Assembly: GCA_973895155.1 (NCBI GenBank)
Contig: OZ316895.1
Span: 620,001-684,000, forward strand
Reading direction: 5' to 3'
DNA: 64,000 nt
Origin: Marsupella aquatica
Lineage: Eukaryota; Marchantiophyta
Shown here: positions 54,740 to 64,000 of the stretch, one piece after another
Layout of the letters: the number at the start of each line of letters is the position of its first letter
How positions within the stretch are numbered: the first letter of the stretch is position 1
The notes under the pieces: generated by a model
Databases searched by the model: none
Seen by the model: the letters and a program-made list of their open reading frames with translations, nothing else
What the model was told of the DNA's origin: nothing
Program-made: the position numbers and the translations under genes

Positions 54740-57711
54740 GTCGAGTGCATGTGGTGGATTGGGAGATTGCGCAAGTTCTTGGCATTCAGTGGAATGAACA
54801 CGGTGAATTAGACAGGGAAGTTCTGGGGCTGTTTGCTTGAAGAAGCAAGGCAGCTGATACCTACGTATGAAGACGTTGAGCCGGAGTGCACGGCTAGAGA
54901 ACGAGCAAAGCTTGCGCGATTGTGGGGAATTCACAAAACGACATTTGTAGATACGGAGGAGGTGTTGGAAAAGTTCTCGTGGACACCCACCAGTGCGGAG
55001 CTTGACGAATTGCTGATTCGGGAGAATAAGGTTGTGGGGATTAGGGAGGCAATCAAGAACGCAGGGCAGCCACTTTGGGAATTGAAGGGTCACACTGCGA
55101 AGTGGACAAAGGAAGCTATTCTTGGGGAGTATTCAGGCGCTGAAGAGATGAAGTGCAAGGGAAGTTTGGCATCTGCAACTCCGGCAAATCAAACTAGGTC
55201 AGAGAGACCAATCAAGACGGAAGCCGGGCCAATTAGAGATTGGGCTATAGAGAATAAAACCATGACAGGGTGGGCGGACAGGTTACCTGCCGATTTACAA
55301 TTATAGTTCGCTAGAGATGAGGATGAGGTCTTCAGTGCCATTCAGGATAATAAATATGCAGGATATATGAATGACACTGGGTTGGAGGGCTTTGTCAGGT
55401 TGTCCTGGAGGATGGTAGACATACCAGATGAGGATCTGTTGGACTTTGTGGGATGCTGGGAGGCTTCTTCCAACACGACGCTGCTGTATGGAAAGGTGTT
55501 TGAACTAACACCTGCGCTTATCGAAGCCATCTTTGCTTTACCAGCAGGAAGGAGGACGAGGAGCCTCCAAGCAAACGATGCCACGGGAGGAGGTCGGCAA
55601 CACAGACAACACGAGAATGGGAGCATTCCCTTATCAAGGAGCCAGAGGTAGTAACATATGATGTGGTGAGAAATCCGTTGCGCCGGCCTACTCGTAATAA
55701 TCCATATGCAGGCATCCAATTGGTCGAGAGGAAGATGACTGTCGAAGAGAGAAAGAAATATGACGAGCGAATGGATTCGGAGACAGATGAGGAGGTAAGC
55801 CGAAGCCAGGAGAGGCCGGTATTAAGAGCTTCTAACAGAGCCCAAGTGGAGGTCAACCAGCAAAAGCCCAACAATATTCGAAGGAAGAGATCGGGGTTTT
55901 GGAGAAGAGGCCGACATGCTAGGTAGTCAGGTTAATGTGGATGACTACGACGACGATTATGTCGATCACGGGGAGAGGCCGGTGCCAGGAGTTAGAACGA
56001 TGGGAAGGTTTTGTAGAAGACTTCCTGCAGTCTTCTATGGCAAGCCAGAAGACCAGAAAACACCAGAATCTCCTCCACCAGATGTGACGCCATTAGAATT
56101 TGACAAGATGAAGGAAGCTGAAGCCGGGCTACAAGAGAGGATTAAGGAGTGGGGGGCCCAGACTGCAGAACAGGAATGCCAGCTACCAGGAGGAGAGTGG
56201 CCGGAAGAAATAAGACGGCTTAGTGAGAAGCAGGCCGAACCTCTCACTGACTTCGATCAGCTGAGGGAGGAGGCTTGGGAGAGACGACCCCGATGGCAGA
56301 TGCCAGTATCACTTGGGAGGTCAAACTACGCAAGAAATTGAGCTAAGGAGTATGGAGACATGTGTGGACTCTTAGCCTTAGAAATCTTCGGTAACGAGTT
56401 GGAATCCGGGCCATTTCTTAGAAAAGAAGTGGCTGATCAGACGAGACTGGAGGAGGCAATGACATTAGAGCGATTGAAGAAGGAGGAAGTGATCGCTCGG
56501 CTTCGCGGCATGCAAACAAAGGTGGCTAAATCAAGGGTGAATCAACAAGCACAGCAGGATCTCTTGGCTAAGCAGCAGGAATTAGAGATGGTGAACAACC
56601 AATTGGAAAACTACCAATTGGATAACCAGCAGATTAAAGAGAATTGACAAAGGTGCAGCTGGAGTTAGCCGATGCGAGGGAGGAGGTACAGGGTCTTAAT
56701 CGGCAAGTCGGTAGGCTTAGGAAGGCGGCTAAAGACCAGACCACTTAGAGCGAGAAGGCCTTGGCCGCAGCCCAAGGGAAGCATGAAAAGCTACTTGATC
56801 GGCTGGATGTCGTGCGGGAGAAACATGAGGACGCCCTAAGTACAGCGGCCAATGATCACCTAAGCCGAGCCCAGCAAATACGGAAGGAGCTTCAGGGGGG
56901 ATATAGAGAAGACAAAGAAGGCATGGAAGGAAAAGGTCACGAAGCTGGAAACCATCAATAACTCCTTGAAGGCAGCCGCTGATAAGCAAGAGTTGGAGAA
57001 CGTGCAGATCTTAAATGAGGAGCTGAAGGCGGCAAGGCTGAGATATTACCGCTTAACGATGAAGTTGAAGACGTATCTCAGGAGTTGAAGGAGGCCAAGG
57101 ATAAGATGATCGGGTTGTAGAGGCGTGCCGACAATCAAACGGAGATATTGAAGAAGTATGCCGAAGCGGGATATGGGTCACCAACTGAAAGGCTGCCCGT
57201 CAGTAGTATGGTAGGCGGAAATACAATGAAGCCGAAGCCAAAGCCGAGCTCACTGTTGTCAAGCGTGACTGGGGGCAAAGCCATGCAGTTAGTGGCAGAT
57301 TTGGCAAAGACGTTCATGGGGCCGGGCGATAATAAAGTTAAACCCCTTAAAGCCACTCCGGAGGAAGTTGAGAGCATGGTCGCTCACATTTGCCGTACTG
57401 TGGCCCTGAAGGCAGTTGTGGTAGAGGTAAGTACTGCGGATCAACTTGGAGCTGCGGTGACAGGTTCAGACGATGGTACTGCTTCTATGGACGCCCAGAA
57501 CGTGAAGCCGTGGGTTATCGAGACCGAGCGCATCGGGGAGCAGGCTTGGATTGAGGAAGTTAAGGCAAAAGCTCTCCAGGCCGTTGCCGAGGAGGATGAA
57601 GCCGAGGCCAAACCCGAAGCCGTAGTTAATGTGGCCGAGGGTAGTCAGCCGAAGCCGAGTATAGGGGAAGGTGCAGAGTTGGACGGCTCAGGATTACCAC
57701 CGGTCATCTGA
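54740..57711 (+). pseudogene. Degenerate mobile-element-like ORF (GC-rich, coiled-coil)
   Basis: A 3-kb stretch of plus-strand coding-like sequence that must be read across several stops and frameshifts. The main open pieces are 54833-55306, then on through a TAG to 55651, then 55663-55926, 55916-56341, 56360-56647, 56761-56961 and 57148-57711. Early parts read TAKWTKEAILGEYSG and GYMNDTGLEGFVRLSWRMVD. The middle is acidic and basic low-complexity, and the later part is a long Q/E/L-rich coiled coil (QQDLLAKQQELEMVNNQLEN). The C-terminal piece is Ala/Glu/Pro-rich. Base composition is richer in G than neighbouring DNA. The early domain and overall shape recall repetitive plant genes carried by retroelements or related to the plant mobile domain. 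No polymerase, integrase or transposase motif is present, so the identity stays uncertain. Confidence 0.55.
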
Positions 57712-60700
57712 CAATTAAGGCGGGCCAGTCGTCGGTTGGAAGGAGGACATGGCGGAAGGAGAAGGGCTTGGGCCAGGAGGGCGCGGCCGTTGTAGGATGT
57801 GGACAGGGCAAGTAGCGCTCTGTCGGCTTGAATAGTTCGATTCTGTTAGAGGTCCGGATCCATTGGGTTTCCGGCTTAGGCAGATTAGTTTTGTTTTTTG
57901 TTCAATAAAGAGGATTATTGCGGTGGCAAGGCGGGATTGCAGGGGTAGGCTTTCCGCGCTTCTTTCAGTCACGGTGCAAGGATAAAAACCCGGGCAGCGT
58001 GGCTGGGAGGGGTTGTTTTCTTAGTCAAGGCTTTAGTGTAAAATTTGTATTGTTGTGAGCACAGGAAGCTCTCGGCTAAATCTAGACCGCAGGATATCAA
58101 TAAACTACCAGTTCCCTTGGATTTCTGAGCAATTGTTTGAATTGAGTTGACCTCGTTGCCTAGTTCACAAATTCTTGTCATCCAAGAAGTTGAGTGTTGT
58201 GATATCTGTTGCTTGATCGATTTAAGTCAGATAGGGTGAACTGTTGAGCAAAGTACAATTGCATTGTCTTGATTGGAGACTGCCCAATCAAACTCTGAGA
58301 GAAAAGTGAGGATTGAGAGTGTTTAGTCGGTGAAGTGTGGGTTGAGTCCGTCTGAAAAAGACCTTCAGCCGGCTTAAGAAATTAAGCCATAGAGGTCTCG
58401 GGGATCTCACTATATGAGGACCTTCCCATCATCTACGACGTTTTTAGGCCTTGAACCCCCTAAAATGTAAGAAAAAATAATTATTTTTTAACCCCTATAA
58501 AGTTAGAATATTCTTGGAATATTCCCAAAATTGGATTAAAAAGACCCTAATATTCTTATAAGTCTCAAAATTGAATTTAAAAGATCCTATTGTTTTTCTA
58601 CAAAAATTCTTAAGTCTTCCCTTAGAACCAATAAAATGACCCTATTCTTCGTCGCACGTGATATGCCATTTTTGTGGAAGTGAAACCCCCGAGGTAGAGG
58701 TACATTCCGGGGGCGGAATACAAATATACCTGAAGAAGTTAAAGAGGAATTAGGTGTCTCAGTTGTGCACAATTCACAAGCCCAGTGAAAGAACCGGTCC
58801 GGTAAGTGTGGATCGAAGGAGAGGATCACGTTTCCAAGCCGAATAGCTGCCATACGGCAAGGGGACGGACATAAACAAGTGGTTTATGATCAGTTGAGGG
58901 TAGTTCTTGGGGTTAGAGGTCTTGGAAAACGCGCCACAAGGGGTCCAAACTTTCTGGCCCTTGAGGTGTAGTCCTTCAAAATCATAACAAAAGAGATTAC
59001 ACTGTCAAGAAATGGCAAAAACCAAAAAATCAAAATAGATAGTTACAAGAAAAATACTTGTTTACACGTGGCAGGACAAGAGAATATAGATCCTACAATT
59101 TAGGCAGCCATATTAATGTTTTTTAGGACTATCTACATGCAAGATGGCCCTTATGCCCAACTTGCATGTGAGCAGCCTTTCACATGCAGCCCTCAACATG
59201 ATACTTGCCAACAAATCAATGAGGGAGAGAAACCAGCTTGAACCCCATCATGTGCCAAGCTTGAGGGCATAAATTTTGCATTTCCAAAGCCACCGTCAGG
59301 AAACTTTTGGGTCCCTGCAGGTCCCAACCCCAAACTACAGAATAAAATAAACACAACATTTTGCAAAGAGGAGCGACAACTAGTTGCAATGCGCTGTGTA
59401 ATCCTTAGTTTCAAACGATGAACAATACACACATAGCATTTATACAGATCTTTTGGACAAGAGCAATCTACTTTTTGAAAGCATCTTTGGGAGATATGGG
59501 TTAGAAATAAGGGCAAATGACAGGCAAGTGGGCTCTAAGGCTTGTCTGGTGTGTGAAAGTCCTTAATGTTCTGGCCCTCAACATTCCTGAAGATGCCGCC
59601 TAAAGTCAGACTTTGTTTGTCCATAGGATCCTCTGTAACTTTTTGTCTCATTCTCAAATCAAAGGTCGGGCCTTGACTGGGGCCTTGAAGGGCTAGAAAC
59701 TGCCCAGCCCTTGCCCTTGACTATTCTGAAATGTTGCAGTCAGAACTGCCTCAGCAGGGGGTTTAGGCATGAACGTCTCACTCAGTCAAAAGTTATGATC
59801 ACTTCACTTGAAGCGCTAAAATTTTAGATCCATCACATGCAAGACATGAGGCAAGACGGGCCTTGGAGCCAACCCGCATGTGAGCGACCCTATGTTTTAT
59901 GGCCCTCAACTTCAAACATAGTGTTATATATTAAGTACTCATTGAGAATACAATGGTCATCTTTGTGACTCATAATCAAGCCCTCAACACAATATTTGTT
60001 GGATGCAAGATGAACGCTTTGTAGATCCACACACCTAAGCAATATGTGGACAGTGGAGGAGGACTGTCCCTAGCTAGTACCTAGTCATTTGGGAAGACCA
60101 TGATTAAAATTTATGTTGTACAATACCCTACCTTGGATACTCATTCATGTCCATTCCACACCCTCTATTACAGACACACTACATCTACCCACTAGCCAAG
60201 CTCTCTTTTGTTCTCTTGCACCAACATGGGGGGTAGCTAGCTACACTCTTTAGAGTATTTAGTATCACACAATCTATTTCCTATGAGGTTTTATTTAGGT
60301 GATGAAAACTAGAGTGAGTGACACTACTATGGTATGATAGGAATTATGGTCATAAGTCAAAATTAATAGTCACACACTCTGAAGTTTCAAAAACTTAAAG
60401 GGCAAATTTCAAGATTTGCACATTAACAGAAAGTGAGGGCAATATTTGCTCGAATATTTGACAATGGTTCACAAACAACTCAAAGGCACAGTGGTCTGAG
60501 AAAACTTCAGAAATTCAGAACTTTTCTACTACTCAACAAGAAATTGCTGTTTTGGGTTGCCACAAAAGACAGGTCACTTAAAAAATTTGTATGTGCGAGG
60601 ATGCTTGATGAGGACTTGTAACTATGTGTTTTTCCTATTAACACTGTTTGTCACCAGACTGCTCTAGGATTTTCAACAATGGCAACAGAAAGCTAACTGG

Positions 60701-62460
60701 GCAAAAATTTCATGCAACGAACCCTTGAAACATGAAAGTTGGATTCACCTAAGTAACCATAGACAAAATCCTTGGCATAACAAATACAATCAAACTGAGG
60801 CAGTATTGTAATTATTTACGTCTTACATGTACATCTTTAGTGGCATTGTAGTTCAAAGCTGATATTCTGATACCAATTCCCCTTATTCAATTGGACCAGA
60901 TTTGAATACTTGGTATCCAATTGAGCTCCTGCATTTGGGTCGAGTCATGTGAAAGTCTTTCCTTGTTGCTTGACTCTGCTATTGATTGTCCCTTCCTTCT
61001 CCCTGTCCTCCCATGTATCTGAGCCTGGCACTCCTTGTGATCACCCCGTTTTGTACTCCTGTTCTCCCTTGCAGGCCCAACACTCTTCGTGGCTGTTCCT
61101 TTCTTCTATGACACTTCTCCTGGTTGCCTCGTTCTTGTCCCAATCCTCCCTTGCTGGCCTGACACACTTAGTTGGAGTCCGTTTCTCCTTGTTTGCACAC
61201 TGATTGAGGACAACTTTCCTCTTAGAGCTTTTGCTTAGTTGAAATATATGAAATGTGTTCCAATTGAAATCAGACAAAAAAAGAATTAATTAATCATAAG
61301 GGGGTTAGTGACCAATCTAACATGGATAGAAATATGAAGTAAAGACTTTCATAAGATAAATTAAAAATTAAATAATGACAATTGAAAAATGCTCATTCTA
61401 GTTGCTAGTCTCCTCTCAGGCAGTACTGTAACGACACTGCATTCTTAATGCACATCCAAGTTTCGAATAGGTTCATTATGAAACTTTCTTAAAAAGAATA
61501 CTATTTCTCCTTATGATTATGCATACTAATGTATTGTCTTGTTAAGGGAATACTATGGACAATAATCTTACCAATAAAGTGTGATCAAAACCTATTTTTC
61601 AGGGCTACTATCTGGGTTACTATCTGGAGTGAAGACTCTGGACAGTGACTCTAATAGCATAATTCAAATTACATCGAGAAAAACAACGAGGATCACTCAA
61701 AGTGCATATTAGAGAAACAAACATGAATGGGACATAATAAGAATTTTCTGCAAATCTTGCAAAAGCTGCCCGTCTGAGTTTAATAATAACCCCTCAAAAC
61801 TAAAACCAAGCTCTCCTTGGGCCTTTTAGCAATCAGGACCCTCACCCTATTCAACGGGAAGCTTTCGAGCACAAATTATTAAATTTATGTGCGCACCGTT
61901 GTGCCGCCATGCTACAAAAGTACAAATCGACATCTGAATTTCCAAGTAGTTATTATTATTACGGCAGTCGAATGATTGCTCCCGAGCGAAGGTATTTGAG
62001 TATTTCTGAGGTTTTGAGTATATTTCGGACGTTTCAGTGCTGAGTAATAATAATGAAGCACAAGAGTCTCTGTCTCTCTGTCTCTCTGAGTATTGTAGAG
62101 TCTCACGTCCGCGGCAACGACGTAATCGATGGGCCCGCCTCAGAGCTCGCCCTAGCACAAAAGCTATGGAAACTCCACAACTGGAGTGAGCGTTTCTTCG
62201 ACGACAAAACTCTAATCCGAATCCATTGCTGTGGGTGAAAAGTTGGATGTCGTCCTACCACTCTATGGTGCGAGAGACGAGTGCATCTTCTCTCTGAACC
62301 TCACCTCAGATCTCCTGCTGCGTCACCTCAGCTTCACTACGGTCCTGTTGAACTCTCCTGTTGATGTTGATGCGGTGCGTTTCCTCCTCATCGGTGGGCT
62401 TTTGGAGCTCGATGTCGATGGACACATGAAGGGCGAGCGAGCAGCGGGGAGGAGAAGAGA
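57712..62460. other. Long spacer, mostly non-coding
   Basis: Apart from a diverged MITE at 58397-58693, nothing is firmly recognised. About 57712-58380 follows the degenerate ORF and has an AATAAA at 57903-57908, so it may be that element's 3' part. From 58900 to 61300 phrases such as ACATGCAAGA, CCCTCAACA and GCATGTGAGC recur in diverged form. The interval 61900-62460 is probably the promoter and leader of the plus-strand gene at 62461; GGGCCCGCC occurs at 62131-62139. Confidence 0.45.
58397..58693. mobile_element. hAT-like MITE copy 3 (297 bp, diverged)
   Basis: The left end is CTCGGGGATCTCACT and the reverse complement of the right end is CTCGGGGGTTTCACT, 13 of 15 matching. Flanking 8-mers ATAGAGGT (58389-58396) and GTAGAGGT (58694-58701) match at 7 of 8. 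The size, CTCGGGG termini, subterminal CGCACGTG and internal AGAATATTC motifs agree with copies 1 and 2, but the interior has diverged widely. It is probably an older or related family member. Confidence 0.7.
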
Positions 62461-63927
62461 ATGGCGTCGTCGTCGTCGCGTGAGGACCACGAGGATTGTC
62501 CTCAAACAACGACCAGCCATCCGTCGTTGCCGCTTTCCCTGCCGCTGACGCTGCCTCTCCAATTCGGCGCTTCTTTCCCCGGCCTGGTATCGGGCTTCGT
62601 CCACTTGTTCGCCCGCAACACCTTGTCCGCTTTGGCTCAGTGGTACGCAAAGAGTAAGCGCTTCTCCGCACTGCTCTGCACTTCACCGCGCTGCAAAATC
62701 CTTTCTCAATTTGGATTTCGCTTCGCTTTAATTGATTGCGCTAAGTTTTCTTCTCATTGGTTCTGTTACGGCCTCGGAAAGGACTTTCTATTGTCAGAAG
62801 TGGAAATTGTGTGGCGAACTGCCTGCTCTCGATGTCTTTGTAAGAGGTTACATACGTAGTCAACGTACACAATCATGTTCCCCGCACGCAGTTATACCGT
62901 CCTGTATTTCCGCTATCTGGAGCGATTGGTTGTATGGTCTCTTGATCATCTTCGTCGAATTGTTCGCTTTTCGGAAGTGTATTGACTCCTGTGATATTCG
63001 AACTGGAAGAAACGATACGTGGCCACGATATTGAGCGTTGGTTGATCCCTCTAATTCTTGCCTTGCGTGGGAGAGGTTTTCTCGATTTAAGTTAGCGGCG
63101 ATACAGTGAATACTGATCTTCTGAAACTTCTCTTGCTGCGAAGCCCTTTGATTTTATCGGGGCCAGTGTTCTGTAAGTCATGAACACTTACCGTTGTTGT
63201 GTTGATTGGGTTCAGAGGACAGAGGAGCATTATCACCGCACCCACAGAGCTACTACAACCGGCAATTTGTCATAACCTATTTGCCAGCGCAAAATCTTTC
63301 GTTCTCTTCCACATCGGCACGGCCCTGGTCGCTTCCCACTACCTCTCTTCTGGCATCTCCTGGGATAAGTACCACTGCCGAAACCGGTGAGAACGATGCA
63401 TCCGCTCAGCCTGCAATTGACGAGGGAGCTGCTGCAGCAGCGGCGGCCTCGAGCACCGGACCGGCCTTTATCGGCCAAGTTTTCACCATGTGCGACGCAT
63501 CTAGGAGGGGACTTATCGCTGTGCGTCCAGTCGACTCTCCAAAGGCCAAGAAGCTTCCATATCTCCCGTCCTTTATCACCTCGTAAGATTAAATTCAATT
63601 GTCTGGAGCCGACTCTCTTTATCTTACTAGGGCCTTTCATAGTATCCACTGGATCACGGATTTGTCCCGACGATGTCTCTCAGCCTGTCTTCTTTCCTTA
63701 AGAGTCTCATCTGCTCATTTCTTTGTCCTCGCGTCTTCCTGATGCAATTCGCCTTTTCTGAGAAGAATGCCCCACTAAAGGGCACACCTATTCTGTACCC
63801 TTCCTACGTACCTGTAGAGAAGTTTCTGTATGATGCGAGAGATACAAATGGTATGAGATTCAACATCAGAGCTGTCTTAGCTCGGTCTTCTCAATTTTGG
63901 AAAGCCGTTATACTGAGCACAAAATGA
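62461..63927 (+). CDS. Unrecognised plus-strand gene, likely continuing past the window
   Basis: ATG at 62461 opens MASSSSREDHEDCPQTTTSH, followed by Leu/Pro-rich sequence and FVHLFARNTLSALAQWYAK. A good donor (AAAGA|GTAAGC) is at 62653. The next exon, 63216-63582, begins after TTGGGTTCAG and continues in frame as KDRGALSPHPQSYYNRQFVI. It passes an acidic stretch and an Ala run (EGAAAAAAASSTG) to GQVFTMCDASRRGLIAV, and ends at TC|GTAAGA. A third exon starting about 63684 (after TCTCAG) would join in frame and give FAFSEKNAPLKGTPILYPSY and KFLYDARDTNG, reaching a stop at 63927 or splicing at GTATGAG (63851) to exons beyond the window. The N-terminus could be an organellar presequence. I do not recognise the family. 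Its plus orientation differs from all other intact genes here. Confidence 0.5.
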
Positions 63928-64000
63928 CATTACCGATTGCTTCACGAGCTTTGGCATTATCCAGCATCCTTTCCGTGCGGTCGGTTGCGGAATTCATATG

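Noticed and set aside
60949-61203. 84-codon plus-strand frame with a hydrophobic, signal-like start
   Set aside because: It overlaps diverged ~70-bp repeats with CTCCC and GGCC(T/C)GACAC words, has no homology, and lies in otherwise non-coding sequence.
61298-61812. Possible fourth hAT-like MITE (AAGGGGGTTAGTGACC and AACCCCTCAAAAC)
   Set aside because: The ends do not match each other well and no 8-bp duplication was found.

Overview
The window is nuclear DNA of a land plant. Every confident gene has several introns, encodes a protein of a plant family (two of them plastid-targeted in appearance), and lies in sequence rich in plant-type mobile elements: a Ty1/copia element primed by initiator Met-tRNA, a tRNA-derived SINE, and hAT-like and Harbinger-like MITEs. 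The proteins are recognisably, but not closely, like their Arabidopsis counterparts as I remember them. That would fit a non-flowering lineage, but I cannot name the species from sequence alone.

All five intact genes are on the minus strand. From left to right they are: (1) a CCDC22 homologue, a subunit of the CCC/Commander endosomal recycling complex (1959-6316, 6 exons, 628 aa); (2) a plastid-type NAD-dependent glycerol-3-phosphate dehydrogenase of the SFD1/GLY1 type (8228-12428, 10 exons, 479 aa); (3) a secreted serine carboxypeptidase-like protein with an intact Ser-Asp-His triad (26194-31927, 13 exons, 486 aa); (4) a TLDc-domain protein (34976-38182, 9 exons, 494 aa); and (5) a plastid rhodanese-like protein of the STR8/TrhO family (48738-52865, 5 exons, 464 aa). 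I built the exon models by hand from splice signals, reading-frame continuity and family motifs, and all five close in frame. A sixth gene begins on the plus strand at 62461 and probably runs off the right edge; I do not recognise its product.

Between genes 2 and 3 (about 16.7-25.3 kb) is a nested mobile-element block. It holds two solo LTRs and one nearly complete copia element (18233-24693). All three have perfect 5-bp target duplications. The full element landed inside a SINE, between that SINE's A and B boxes, and carries two in-frame nonsense codons in gag-pol. A Harbinger-like MITE with a TTA duplication follows at 24950. Between genes 4 and 5 are decayed sequences: a coiled-coil pseudogene interrupted by a hAT-like MITE (40332-41575), a second copy of that MITE (43048), and an inverted-repeat element built of AATTAGTG motifs (39856). 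To the right of gene 5 lie GA-rich tandem repeats and a third SINE copy. Then comes a 3-kb degenerate, GC-rich, mobile-element-like reading frame (54740-57711), and a third, diverged MITE (58397).

The genes share no obvious pathway and look like independent housekeeping loci. I saw no gene cluster or clearly new molecular system. The most notable points are the two GC-AG introns in adjacent genes, the datable nested insertions, the 8-bp-TSD MITE family (one copy splitting a former coding exon), and a five-copy ~272-bp satellite inside an intron of the rhodanese gene.
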